A stretch of 64,000 nt of DNA from Pseudonocardia sp. SCN 73-27 (GTDB lineage: Bacteria > Actinomycetota > Actinomycetes > Mycobacteriales > Pseudonocardiaceae): NCBI GenBank assembly GCA_001725415.1, contig MEGH01000099.1, forward strand, positions 1-64,000. The letters are read 5' to 3'. Both the position numbers and the translations under genes were made by a program. This document shows positions 35,077 to 43,591 of this stretch, piece after piece (within the stretch, counting starts at the first letter, position 1; the number at the start of each line of letters is the position of its first letter). Below the pieces are notes generated by a model. It was not told the origin of the DNA and made no database searches. It saw only the letters and a program-made list of their open reading frames with translations.

Positions 35077-36257
35077 TCCGGGTTCTCCGCGGTGAAGGCG
35101 ACGGGAAGGACGTAGTGCGTCATCAGCGATCCGCCGACGAGGCCGCTCTCGACGGGGTCCCCGTCGAGGCGCAGGTCCGGCAGCCGGTCGAGGAGCCGGC
35201 CCGTCGCGATTCGCAGCTCGGCCCGGGCCAGGTGCTGACCCTGGCACACGTGCGTGCCGGTCCCGAAGGTGAGGTGGCGGTTGCGGCTGCGGCCGCGGTC
35301 GAAGGTCTCGGGGTCGCCGAACTCGCGCGGATCGCGGTTGGCGGCGGCCAGATCGAGCAGTACCCGACCGCCTTGCGGCAGCTCGTGCCCACCGACCTGC
35401 GCCGGGCATCGGACCGTGCGGGCGAACAGCTGTAGCGGAGTGGTCAGCCGCAGGCTCTCCTCGATCACCGCCGGCAGCGCCTTCCGGTCGGCGACCAGTT
35501 CGTCACGAAGCCCGGGCACGGTGAGCACGTGCCGGATCAGTCCACCCAGGGCCGACCCGGTGGAGTGGTGGCCACCGAGGATGTAGGCCAGCAGCAGACC
35601 GGCCGCGCCGACGTCGTCGATCTTCCTGCCCTCGATCACGCCGTTCGCCAGGTGCGTCAACATGTCGTCGCCGGGGTGGCGGCGGCGGTCGGCCAACCAC
35701 CCCTGGGTCGTGTCGTGGAACTCGGCGTACCGATCGGCGAACTCGGCGGTCCCCATCGCGGCGTACAGTGCGGCGGCAATCCCGCGGGCCCGCACCGCCT
35801 CCGTCTGTTCCAGCCCGATCATCCGGCCGATCACGATGGCGGGCAGGGGTTCGGCGAGCTGGTCGACGAGGTCGGCCTTCCCCGATCCGGCGAAGTCGTC
35901 GATGAGCAGGTCCGCGACCTCGGTGATCACCGGCTCGAACGCCCGCACGGCACGCGGGGTCAGCGGGCCGTCGAGGACCCGGCGCCACTCGCCGTGCTCG
36001 GGCTCGTCGAACTCCAGCGCCGGGACCGGCGGGAGCAACGAGTTGGCCGGGATCTTCACGCCGTCGGCCGAGGAGAACGTCGCCGGGTCGCGCAGCGCGG
36101 CGCGGACGTGCTCGTAGCGGGTCAGGTAGTCGAAGCCGCCGTGGCGGTCGCTGTGCACCACCGGGCAACGCTCCCGCATCTCGGTGTGGGCTCGGCGGAC
36201 GCCGGCGGCGGGCAGGGTGCCGTCGAGGTGGTCGAAGGCGGCAGGTGTGGTGGTCAT
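35073..36257 (-). CDS. Cytochrome P450
   Basis: A 394-residue bacterial class I P450. The oxygen-binding helix reads 'LAYILGGHHSTGSALGGL' (two His next to the usual Thr position, an uncommon variant). The ExxR helix is 'VIEESLRLTTPL' and the heme loop 'FGTGTHVCQGQHLARAEL' places the axial Cys at about 338. It is followed without gap by the reductase-ferredoxin gene, forming a self-contained electron chain if that reductase works. Substrate not predictable. Confidence 0.93.
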   Translation of the reverse strand: MTTTPAAFDHLDGTLPAAGVRRAHTEMRERCPVVHSDRHGGFDYLTRYEHVRAALRDPATFSSADGVKIPANSLLPPVPALEFDEPEHGEWRRVLDGPLTPRAVRAFEPVITEVADLLIDDFAGSGKADLVDQLAEPLPAIVIGRMIGLEQTEAVRARGIAAALYAAMGTAEFADRYAEFHDTTQGWLADRRRHPGDDMLTHLANGVIEGRKIDDVGAAGLLLAYILGGHHSTGSALGGLIRHVLTVPGLRDELVADRKALPAVIEESLRLTTPLQLFARTVRCPAQVGGHELPQGGRVLLDLAAANRDPREFGDPETFDRGRSRNRHLTFGTGTHVCQGQHLARAELRIATGRLLDRLPDLRLDGDPVESGLVGGSLMTHYVLPVAFTAENPE

Positions 36258-36376
36258 GGCGACTCCTTCGTCTTCGCTGACCGGCCGACCCAGCCTGACC
36301 TGGGAGATTCGGGCGGTCTATCCCGTCGGCGCGGCGATGTCCGCAGGGCGCGACCCGGTCGGGGGGCGCGCGACGC

Positions 36377-36953
36377 TCACCGGCGCGCGGCGCATTCCGC
36401 GGCGAAGGCGAGCTGCCCCAGGTGGAACGCCCTCGAGAGCCGGTGGTGGTCGAGATCGTGGCCCGCGCCGCCCTGGGTCCGGGCGTGCACCCACGGGGCC
36501 GACGTGAAGGCCCCGGCGAACGCCGCCAACCGCTCCTCGTCGACGATCCACAGCCCGTCGTGTTCGGCGAGCGTGTACTGGACGGGGACGACCACGTCGG
36601 CCGCCGGCCTCACGTTCGCCGTGGGCCACCCGTCGACGATCTCCAGCATCTCCGCGAGCGGCAGCGGCGCGACACTCGCCCTGGCCGCGTCCACAGCCTC
36701 CTCGTCGACCGTGCCCGCCGGCCCGTAGAGCAGCGCCCGCCGCTGCGGAGCCGGGAGCTCCACCGGCCCCGCGCCGGGCGGAACGCCGTGCCAGGCGTCG
36801 ACCACACGGGCCGGCGACCGGTCCGGTGCCCCGACCCGTGATCCGCCCCGCGGCGGTGCGCAGCCGCACCGTCGTACGTACCGTCGTGGTGAGGGCCGGC
36901 GTCGTGAATGCCGGCGTCGTGAATGCCGGCGTCGTGAATGCCATGGTCGTCAT
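36377..36953 (-). pseudogene. Alpha/beta-hydrolase pseudogene with core deleted
   Basis: From an ATG at 36953, overlapping the AraC stop (ATGA), the frame encodes a Thr-rich N-terminus ('MTTMAFTTPAFTTPAF') and 'TTVRLRTAAGRITGRGTGP'. The protein-like signal then switches frame near 36815 to 'DAWHGVPPGAGPVELPAPQ' and a hydrolase-like C-terminus with 'VVVPVQYTLAEHDGLWIVDE' and 'RAFHLGQLAFAAECAARR', split here. The central part with the nucleophile elbow is missing. The 142-residue tail alone could be translated but would not be an enzyme. Confidence 0.55.
36898..36942 (-). repeat. Three perfect tandem copies of a 15-bp unit
   Basis: GGCGTCGTGAATGCC repeated three times without interruption. It lies in the N-terminus of the hydrolase ruin and reads as A-F-T-T-P repeats on the minus strand, immediately beside the AraC stop. 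Confidence 0.85.
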
Positions 36954-37954
36954 GCCCTCGTCCTGCGGGGCCGCCCGTCCCGCGCGACGCGACGGGCGCC
37001 GTGCAGCGTGACGGACGGCGGGATGCCGTAGTGGGCGCGGTAGTCCTGCGCGAACCGGCCCAGGTGAACGAACCCGCAGGCCAGCGCGACATCCGCGACC
37101 GTCGCCTCGCCCGGGGGACCGGTCAGCATCCCGTGGGCGCGCACGAGCCGCTGCTCGCGCTGGAAGCCGGTGAGCGTGGTCCCGAACCGCGACCGGAAGC
37201 CCTCCTGCAGCGTGCGCAGCGAGACCCCCGCCGCCGCGGCAAGCTCCTCGGGGCGCAGCGGCGCGACCGGGTCCGCCGCGACCCTCTCGGCCACGACCCC
37301 CGCCGCCCGGTGACCACGCGCTCCACCGCCCCGGGTCAGGGCGGCGGCGTGGTCGTGCGGCTGGGCCAGCAGGAGGGTGGTGACCAGCATGCGTTCCAGC
37401 TCGGCACCCGCACCCGGAGGCAGGACGCCGCTGTCGAAGCGGTCCACCGTGGAGGCCGCAAGCCGGAGCACCCCGGGCCACGGTGAGTTGTCCGGCACAC
37501 GCAGGTCGAAGGTCAGGTCGTGTGGCGGTTCCGTCCCGACCCGGGAGAACGCCTGGTCGACGACGGCCTGCGGCAGCTTCGCCGCGACCTGCGCCGTCCG
37601 GGGGCCGAACCGCAGACGCAACCGTTCTCCCGGTGAGATCACGCAGGCCCGGCCCGCGGCGATCCGGTGCCGCCCCAGATCGGTCGTGACATCCATCCCA
37701 CCGCTGAGCGCGAGCACGACGGTGTAGTACTCCATCGGGACCCGGCCTGTGAGCTCGGCCTCGCCCTCGTACAGCGCGGAGAGCAGCGTCGACGTGCCGA
37801 TCGCGACGGCGTGCACGCGCGACCCGAACTCCCGGGGACGAGTCGCGCGCAGCCGGTGCGCCGACATCACCCGGCCCGCCACCTCCTCGGCCTCGTCGAG
37901 TGCGGTGGTCTGCATCCGGGTGTGTCTGCGCAGCGGCAGGGGCGTCGTCGTCAT
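36950..37954 (-). CDS. AraC-family transcriptional regulator
   Basis: A 334-residue activator-type protein. An N-terminal cupin-like AraC_binding_2 domain (about 20-200; 'YYTVVLALSGGMDVTTDLG', 'CVISPGERLRLRFG') precedes two helix-turn-helix units (about 225-320; 'ELAAAAGVSLRTLQEGFRSRFG', split, and 'VADVALACGFVHLGRFAQDY'). It follows the aryl-CoA ligase gene by 51 bp on the same strand and overlaps the start of the hydrolase ruin. Relatives regulate aromatic and nitrile catabolism. Confidence 0.92.
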   Translation of the reverse strand: MTTTPLPLRRHTRMQTTALDEAEEVAGRVMSAHRLRATRPREFGSRVHAVAIGTSTLLSALYEGEAELTGRVPMEYYTVVLALSGGMDVTTDLGRHRIAAGRACVISPGERLRLRFGPRTAQVAAKLPQAVVDQAFSRVGTEPPHDLTFDLRVPDNSPWPGVLRLAASTVDRFDSGVLPPGAGAELERMLVTTLLLAQPHDHAAALTRGGGARGHRAAGVVAERVAADPVAPLRPEELAAAAGVSLRTLQEGFRSRFGTTLTGFQREQRLVRAHGMLTGPPGEATVADVALACGFVHLGRFAQDYRAHYGIPPSVTLHGARRVARDGRPRRTRA

Positions 37955-38005
37955 CTCGGTCCTCCGTTGACCCTCACGATGATCGTCGTGCCCGAAAGGT
38001 GCCCG

Positions 38006-39667
38006 TTACGAGCCGGCCCGCGGGGTCAGGTCCTCGGCGAGCCGGCGGAGGCGGATCCGGTCGATCTTGCCGACCTGGCTGACCCGCGGCATCTCGGCCA
38101 ACACCTCGACGCGTTCGGGCCATTTGTACTTCGCGACCTCCAGGCGCTCGAAATGGGCCCGGACGGCGTCGAGGTCGATCTCCGCACCCTCCCTCGTCAC
38201 GACGAACGCGCAGGCCCGTTCGCCGAGCCGCGGGTCGGGCATCGCGACCAGTGCCGCCTCGGAGATCGCCGGGTGTGAGCCGAGCAGCAGCTCGACCTCC
38301 TCGGTGTTGATCTTCTCTCCGCCCCGGCTGATCATGTTCTTGATCCGGCCTTCGACGGTGTAGCAGCGCACGCCCGCGATGGTCCGCTCGGCCATCAGGT
38401 CGCCGGTGCGGTAGAACCCGTCGGCGGTGAAGGCCCGGCGGTTGTGCTCGGCGGACTCGTAGTACCCGCGCAGCGTGTATGGGCCTCGGGTGCAGAGCTC
38501 ACCCACCTCGCCGGGCGCCACCTCGTCCTCGGTACCGGGCTCGTACAGGCGGATCTCGTCAGCGCTCGAGATGGGGACACCGACGCTCTCCGCCCGCGCG
38601 TCGAGCGGGTGGTCGAGCGGGGTGGTCAGGCACAGGCCCTCGCTCATCCCGAAGATCTGTCCGGCCCAGACCCCGTGGGCGTCCAGGGCGTCAACATGGG
38701 TGCGGGGGACCTTCTTGCCGCTGAAGAGGACCCGGCGCAGGGAGCCCGCCGCGGCGAGCCCCTCGTCGAGGGCGATGTCGTAGGCGAACGGGCCGAGGAG
38801 CAGGTCGGTGGCCTCATTGCGGACCACGAGATCGACCACGGCCCGCGCGTCGGGCACGCCGAGGACGAGCGTCGCGCCGACGCTGTGCGGACCCTGCAGT
38901 CCGATGATCACTCCAGCGTTGTGCACGATCGGCATCGTGAAGGCCATCCGGTCGCCCGGGCTCCAGCCCATTGCCCGGGCAAGGCTCGCACCGTAGAGCC
39001 AGTACGGGGCCTGCAGGCACGGGATCACCTTGGGCACGCCGGTCGTGCCGCCGGACAGCTGGAACGCCGCCAGGGACTGCATGCCCAGCCCCGCCTGCAC
39101 ACGCTCCACGACCGCACGGGCCGCTGCGGGATCGATGTCGTCCCCGAGGTGGTCGAGCTCGACCGCACGCGGGTCGGACGTGGCGCCGTCGGACACGAGG
39201 ACCGTCCGCTCGGTGCCGGCCGCCTGCTCGAACGCGAAGGCGACCAGGTCGAAGCGCGGGTCCGCGGCGGCGACCAGGTGGGCGACGGGTGAGGTCTGGC
39301 GGGCAATTTCACCGATCTCGTGTCCACGGTGGAGCGGCAGCGTGCAGACCGGCACCAATCCGGCCTTCAGAAGCGCGTACCACACGACCACGGTGTGGAC
39401 GGTGTTGTGCACCTGCAGCAGGACGGCACCGCCGGGTTCGAGCCCCAGCCTGTGAAGTCCCGCCGCCCGCAGGTCGCTGAGCCGGTCCAGCTCGGCAAAG
39501 GTCAGGCGGGCGGCACCGCAGACCACTGCGTCGGTCGTCGGGTGCTCGAGGGCGATCGTGTGGAGGTGCTCCGCGATAGTAGGTGCCTGCCAGAGGCCGT
39601 CGCGGACGTAGCGTGCCTCGACCTCGGGTGGGTAGAGGACGATCGTGGTGTCGGAAGCGAGCGTCAT
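38006..39667 (-). CDS. Aryl-CoA ligase/aryl adenylate-forming enzyme (salicylyl-CoA ligase-like)
   Basis: A 553-residue ANL enzyme closest in pattern to 2,3-dihydroxybenzoate/salicylate-activating enzymes: 'YPPEVEARYVRDGLW' at the N-terminus, 'FQLSGGTTGVPKVIP' for the P-loop, 'IFGMSEGL', 'FYRTGDL' and 'GRIKNMISRGGEKIN' with a C-terminal 'VSQVGKIDRIRLR'. The last motif carries the catalytic Lys. No carrier-protein or NRPS gene is nearby, so it most likely makes an aryl-CoA, feeding the adjacent CoA-ester hydroxylase. It is last in the six-gene operon. Confidence 0.9.
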   Translation of the reverse strand: MTLASDTTIVLYPPEVEARYVRDGLWQAPTIAEHLHTIALEHPTTDAVVCGAARLTFAELDRLSDLRAAGLHRLGLEPGGAVLLQVHNTVHTVVVWYALLKAGLVPVCTLPLHRGHEIGEIARQTSPVAHLVAAADPRFDLVAFAFEQAAGTERTVLVSDGATSDPRAVELDHLGDDIDPAAARAVVERVQAGLGMQSLAAFQLSGGTTGVPKVIPCLQAPYWLYGASLARAMGWSPGDRMAFTMPIVHNAGVIIGLQGPHSVGATLVLGVPDARAVVDLVVRNEATDLLLGPFAYDIALDEGLAAAGSLRRVLFSGKKVPRTHVDALDAHGVWAGQIFGMSEGLCLTTPLDHPLDARAESVGVPISSADEIRLYEPGTEDEVAPGEVGELCTRGPYTLRGYYESAEHNRRAFTADGFYRTGDLMAERTIAGVRCYTVEGRIKNMISRGGEKINTEEVELLLGSHPAISEAALVAMPDPRLGERACAFVVTREGAEIDLDAVRAHFERLEVAKYKWPERVEVLAEMPRVSQVGKIDRIRLRRLAEDLTPRAGS

Positions 39668-39689
39668 CGCACGTCTCTCTCGTGGGGCG

Positions 39690-40814
39690 TCAGCGTAGGT
39701 CGCGCTCGTAGCCGAGCACCACGTCGCGGTTCTGGCGGCGGAAGTCGCGGTAGGACACCCGGCCGGTCCGCATGAGGTACTCCAGCGCGAACTTCGTGGG
39801 GTGGGTGATCGTGCGGCCGGGCAGGCCCTCGTACCAGTCGATGCTCCGCTTGGCAGCGGCCTGGAAGGCGTCCGCGACGGGCTTGCGGGTGCGCTCGAAC
39901 TCCTTGAGGCCCACCTCGACGTCCCAGCCGGAGCCGGCGAGGGCCTTCGTGAGGTAGACGGCGTCCCGCATCGCGAAGCGGGTGCCCGACCCGATCGACG
40001 GGTGCACCGTGTGCAGCGCGTCCCCGATCAGCACGAGGTTGCGGTGGGTCCAGTGGGCGCAGCTGAGGAACTTCGTCTGGAACCACGGCGAGTGGTTGCT
40101 CCTCAGCGGCGCGCCGTCGAGCGAGCCGGCGAACAGTTGCTCGCACAGCGCCCGCGACTCCTCCTCGGTCATCTCGCCGAACCCGAGGTGGTCGAAGGTC
40201 TCCTGGCCGACCTCGACGGTGAAGTTGCTCATCTCCGGGGAGAACTGCGAGGCATGGCTCATCAGCAGGCCGTGGTCGCTGTTCTGCAGGATGATCGACG
40301 GCGGGTAGGCCTTGGGCGTTCCGTACCAGGCCAGCCAGTTCGTGCCCAGCTCCTCGGTGGGAGCGAACTGCTCGGCGAACCGCTCCCGGGTCCGGCTGTT
40401 CACCCCGTCCGCGCCGACCACGAGGTCCGAGTCCGCCAGCTCGGCCTCGCTGACGGCGGCCTGCGCGTCGTGCTCGACGGTCACGCCCGCCTCGCGGGCG
40501 ACCCGCTCGAGCGCCGCCAGCAGGGTCCAGCGGGCGTTGAGGAAGCTCCGCCCGACGTGCACCGGAACGTCCGTCCCGTCGAGGCTGAGCACCATCTCCT
40601 CGTGGCTCATGCCCGCGGTCAGGGCGTCGACGACGTCCGGGGCGGCGGGCCGCAGCGCCTCGGCCGCGCTCTCGCTGAAGGCCACCCCCCAGCCGTAGGT
40701 CACACCGGGCGGGTTCTGCTCGCGGACCTGCACCGTCGCCGTGGGGACGGCCCGCTTGGCGAGGAGCGCGAAGAACAGACCGGCGGGTCCGCCGCCGACC
40801 ACCAGGATCCTCAC
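39690..40814 (-). CDS. FAD-dependent monooxygenase, salicylyl-CoA 5-hydroxylase-like
   Basis: A 374-residue class A flavoprotein hydroxylase. FAD motifs are 'VVGGGPAGLFFALLAKR' and 'VLIGDALHTVHPSIGSGTR'. 'REQNPPGVTYGWGVAFSES' is characteristic of the salicylyl-CoA 5-hydroxylase (SdgC) and anthraniloyl-CoA monooxygenase group, which hydroxylate CoA-bound aromatics. The GTG at 40814 overlaps the flavodoxin stop (GTGA) and has AAGGGG upstream. In the known Streptomyces route the product is gentisyl-CoA. Here no gentisate dioxygenase is encoded in the window. Confidence 0.88.
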   Translation of the reverse strand: MRILVVGGGPAGLFFALLAKRAVPTATVQVREQNPPGVTYGWGVAFSESAAEALRPAAPDVVDALTAGMSHEEMVLSLDGTDVPVHVGRSFLNARWTLLAALERVAREAGVTVEHDAQAAVSEAELADSDLVVGADGVNSRTRERFAEQFAPTEELGTNWLAWYGTPKAYPPSIILQNSDHGLLMSHASQFSPEMSNFTVEVGQETFDHLGFGEMTEEESRALCEQLFAGSLDGAPLRSNHSPWFQTKFLSCAHWTHRNLVLIGDALHTVHPSIGSGTRFAMRDAVYLTKALAGSGWDVEVGLKEFERTRKPVADAFQAAAKRSIDWYEGLPGRTITHPTKFALEYLMRTGRVSYRDFRRQNRDVVLGYERDLR

Positions 40815-41383
40815 AGTCCGGTCCCCTTCCACAGCGCCACTTGACGCGCGACGCGCTCACCGAGCGACGCGGCGGTGCGCAGGTCGCTGTCCTTCATGCC
40901 TTCCAGACCCTGGTCCGAGTTCGACTGGGCCATCGCGCCCGCATAGGCGCCCAACCGGTTGAGCTCGGCGTCCGAGCCAGAGCTACGGCCGTTGCCGTCC
41001 AGCAGGCCCAGGCCGATCCAGACCATCCCGTGCTGCATCGCGAAGAGCCACAGCTGGGTCAGAGTGCTCAGCTTGTCCCCGGAGTGTCCGCTGGAGTTGG
41101 TGAACCCGGCGGCCAGCTTGCCCTTCCAGCCCTGGCCCAGCCAGATCTTGGAGCTCGCCTCCATGAACGTCTTGAACACGGCGGAGCCGCTGCCCATGTA
41201 GGTGGGGGTGCCGAAGACGAGCGCGTCGCACCCGTCGAGCTGTCGGGGATCGAGGGCGACCTCCTCGGCGAAGTACAGCGAGACCTCGGTCCCGGGGACC
41301 GAAGCGGCCCCCTCCCCGACCGCCCGTGCCTGGGCGGCGGTATGGCCGAAGCCGCTGTCGTAGACGACTCCGATGGAGCCCAT
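40811..41383 (-). CDS. Flavodoxin/WrbA-like FMN protein
   Basis: A 190-residue flavodoxin-fold protein of the NAD(P)H:quinone oxidoreductase (WrbA) type: phosphate loop 'YDSGFGHTAAQARAVGEGA', 'LVFGTPTYMGSGSAVFKTFM' and 'GKLAAGFTNSSGHSGDKLST', split here. It may reduce quinoid products of ring hydroxylation or supply FMN. It sits between the hydrolase and hydroxylase genes, overlapping the latter. Confidence 0.9.
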   Translation of the reverse strand: MGSIGVVYDSGFGHTAAQARAVGEGAASVPGTEVSLYFAEEVALDPRQLDGCDALVFGTPTYMGSGSAVFKTFMEASSKIWLGQGWKGKLAAGFTNSSGHSGDKLSTLTQLWLFAMQHGMVWIGLGLLDGNGRSSGSDAELNRLGAYAGAMAQSNSDQGLEGMKDSDLRTAASLGERVARQVALWKGTGL

Positions 41384-41388
41384 GTGGG

Positions 41389-42651
41389 TCACCTCGTCAC
41401 GTGTCGTGCTTGAGTGCCGAAGCGCTCGGCGAGCCAGTGGTCGACGTGGACGGCGGCGGCGGCGTAGCCGGTCGGCTCGCCCTCGGCCACGGGCTGGCCG
41501 AAATGCTGTCCGCGCACGACGTGGTGCGTGAGATCGGCCGCCCCGAGAGCGGCGACCATCCGGGCGCCCGCGGCCGGCCGCGCTGCCTGGTCGCCGCTGA
41601 ACTCCAGGTACAGCGTCGGGACCGTGACACCGGGGGCGCAGCGCACGAAGTCCGCGCGGGTGTGGTTCGCCGACCAGGTCGAGAGCCAGGAGTCCGGGGT
41701 GGTGAGCCTGCCGAACCCGACGAGCCCGTAGTTGATCAGGTCTGGCCGGTGCCCGAACAGCGACCCGTAGTGCCGGTCGTTGGGCTCGATGGTCGGGTCC
41801 ACGTACGCCGGGTCCGCGTCGGTCCGGTAGGTGGTGAGGATGTGCGGAGCCAGAGCCGCTCGCCGGTCGGCCGGGTCCTTGCTCCTGCTGAACCGGGCTC
41901 GCGCTCGTGCCACCTCGTCGGCCGCGGCGAGCGCCCGCGCGTCGATGCGGGCGATCCGCTCGGCCTGCGCGGCGCGGTATGCAGCGACGAAGTCCGCCGA
42001 GTAGCGGCTCGGCTCGGGCGGCGCAGCGAACCCGTTGCGGCCCGCGTACATGTCGAGCGCGGGATCCACCGACATCGGGTCGGCCTCGTCGACGACCGAC
42101 GGGTCGATGCAATGGCGCAACACCTGCCCCTGTCCGGGGTGCGGGGCGAGGAAGATCGCCCCGTCCGGCAGCGGCATCTGTGTGCCGGGCAGCGGGACCG
42201 GCCTGCCGGCCGGAGTCACGTCGAGCCGCCGCTCGGGCTCCGTCCCGGCCTGCTCGATGTAGAAGGCGGACAGCGTGCCGCCGCCGGAGTGGCCGAAGGT
42301 CAACACCGCCTCGAAGCCCAGGTCGCGCAGCAGGACGTGTCCGGCCGCCGCGTCGAGCAGGGCCTGCTCGTGCACGAGCGCGATGTCGTTGTTGGGCGAC
42401 CGGGTGCCCTGGGTCCAGACCGACACTCCCGCCCGCAGGAACTCGGGGATCATGGGGTGATGGGTAAGGGACTGCCGGGGGTGCATGACCGTGACCACCG
42501 CAGTGGCGCCGTCGACGGCGTACAGGACGCCTTCCACCTTGGCCCCGTCCGCGGTCGTCAGCTGGTTGGTGGCGATCGTGACGCCCGGTGGCGCCTCGGA
42601 CGTGTCGACGTCTCGCCCCGCGCCGAGACGGTCGACGGCGACGGGGCTCAC
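41389..42651 (-). CDS. Alpha/beta hydrolase, possible aryl-CoA thioesterase
   Basis: A 420-residue alpha/beta hydrolase, larger than usual because of a helical lid of about 120 residues ('AAQAERIARIDARALAAADE'). The nucleophile elbow is 'TFGHSGGGT', and a C-terminal 'VRGQHFGQPV' supplies His. The GTG start overlaps the stop of the small upstream gene. The Streptomyces salicylate route needs a thioesterase to release gentisate from CoA; this is a candidate, but ester or amide hydrolysis is equally possible. Confidence 0.85.
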   Translation of the reverse strand: MSPVAVDRLGAGRDVDTSEAPPGVTIATNQLTTADGAKVEGVLYAVDGATAVVTVMHPRQSLTHHPMIPEFLRAGVSVWTQGTRSPNNDIALVHEQALLDAAAGHVLLRDLGFEAVLTFGHSGGGTLSAFYIEQAGTEPERRLDVTPAGRPVPLPGTQMPLPDGAIFLAPHPGQGQVLRHCIDPSVVDEADPMSVDPALDMYAGRNGFAAPPEPSRYSADFVAAYRAAQAERIARIDARALAAADEVARARARFSRSKDPADRRAALAPHILTTYRTDADPAYVDPTIEPNDRHYGSLFGHRPDLINYGLVGFGRLTTPDSWLSTWSANHTRADFVRCAPGVTVPTLYLEFSGDQAARPAAGARMVAALGAADLTHHVVRGQHFGQPVAEGEPTGYAAAAVHVDHWLAERFGTQARHVTR

Positions 42652-42905
42652 GGTGTGTCGTCCCGCGGCTCGACAACCAGCTCGACCTTGTTCCAGCGCG
42701 ACACCCGGCCGTCCTCGACGGCGGCGACCGAGCTGTACCAGACCGCGTTGCGACAGCCGGTCGCATCGCGTTCGATCCGGATCTCGCCGACCGTTTCGAT
42801 CTGGAGGTAGGGCCCGCGGTGGCGGACGATCGTGTCCGGATCCTTGCTCGCGACCTCGGCCAGTGGCCGGAAGTCCTCGACGTCGAGGACGTAGAGGGTG
42901 GTCAT
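42648..42905 (-). CDS. Small conserved-looking protein of unknown function (85 aa)
   Basis: An 85-residue soluble protein ('LYVLDVEDFRPLAEVASKDP', 'GPYLQIETVGEIRIERDA', 'VWYSSVAAVEDGRVSRW'). It has the alternating strand pattern of a small beta-barrel or ferredoxin-like fold and no Cys cluster. It overlaps both neighbours (4 bp each), so it is surely translated with them. I do not recognise the family. Confidence 0.75.
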   Translation of the reverse strand: MTTLYVLDVEDFRPLAEVASKDPDTIVRHRGPYLQIETVGEIRIERDATGCRNAVWYSSVAAVEDGRVSRWNKVELVVEPRDDTP

Positions 42906-43504
42906 GCGAACGTCACCAGCTCGGCCTCACCCGCGTAGCGCTCGGCGATGAGCTTCGCCTTGCGTGCGAAGAACTTCTCCAGCGTCGGCTCGTCCTCACC
43001 CGCCACGTCCATGAGGGCGTCGACGCTGACGTTCGCGTCGATGTCGTCCTCGACCGTGATCGCCCGCAGCGGGCGGGTGATCTCCATCAGATGGCCGTTG
43101 GGGTCGGTCACGTAGATCGACTCGACCGTCTCGTGCCGAACCTGCAGCTCACACGGCCAGTCGCTGGCGTCGAGCCGACGGCGGTACTCCTGCAGATGCT
43201 CCTCGGAGTCCACGTGGATCGCCAGGTGCCGGGCCCGATGGATCAGCTCCGGGATCTCGGTGTCGCGGTAGGGCTGGACGCCGAAGTAGTAGAAGAACGC
43301 CAGCCGGTCACCGTTGCCGATGTCGAAGAAGAAGTGGATGAAGTCCGGGTGATCACCTGGACCCCAACCCAGGGCACAGGTCGCGTGGACGACGGGAAAC
43401 CCGAGCACGTCCCGGTAGAACCTGATGGTGGCCCGGGGGTCGAACGTCGGGAACGCCGCGTGGTCGACCCCTCGGACCACGTGCGCTCGTTCCGAGGTGG
43501 ACAT
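42902..43504 (-). CDS. VOC-family dioxygenase-like protein
   Basis: A 200-residue VOC protein and first gene of the aryl-CoA operon. Putative metal ligands are His 15 ('GVDHAAF'), a central His ('RARHLAIHV') and Glu in 'GHLMEITRP'. 'RFYRDVLGFPVVH' and 'FIHFFFDIGNGDRLAFFYYF' are typical. A C-terminal helical tail of about 50 residues follows. In an aromatic operon it could be a one-domain ring-cleavage dioxygenase or a lactone/semialdehyde-processing enzyme. Confidence 0.87.
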   Translation of the reverse strand: MSTSERAHVVRGVDHAAFPTFDPRATIRFYRDVLGFPVVHATCALGWGPGDHPDFIHFFFDIGNGDRLAFFYYFGVQPYRDTEIPELIHRARHLAIHVDSEEHLQEYRRRLDASDWPCELQVRHETVESIYVTDPNGHLMEITRPLRAITVEDDIDANVSVDALMDVAGEDEPTLEKFFARKAKLIAERYAGEAELVTFA

Positions 43505-43516
43505 CGGATGACTCCT

Positions 43517-43536
43517 CCCGAATCGAATGGTTCGGG
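43517..43536. promoter_or_regulatory. Inverted repeat CCCGAA-N8-TTCGGG at the start of the operon leader
   Basis: Perfect 6-bp arms, 12 bp before the VOC start and just downstream of the predicted transcription start. It may be a second repressor site or a leader hairpin. Confidence 0.4.
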
Positions 43537-43540
43537 CAGG

Positions 43541-43579
43541 AGCGTAAGGCGGTCTGGCATATACGTCAATAAACTGACG
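43541..43579 (-). promoter_or_regulatory. Promoter and overlapping operator of the aryl-CoA operon
   Basis: On the minus strand, -35 TTGACG (43569-43564) and -10 TACGCT (43546-43541) are spaced by exactly 17 bp. The inverted repeat CGTCA-N6-TGACG at 43564-43579 covers the -35. It is locally A+T-rich compared with its surroundings. The upstream TetR (43592-44320) is the likely ligand-responsive repressor. Confidence 0.6.
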
Positions 43580-43591
43580 ACCGTGTAGCGC

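Noticed and set aside
36898-36942. CRISPR-like array
   Set aside because: Three contiguous 15-bp copies without spacers and no cas genes.
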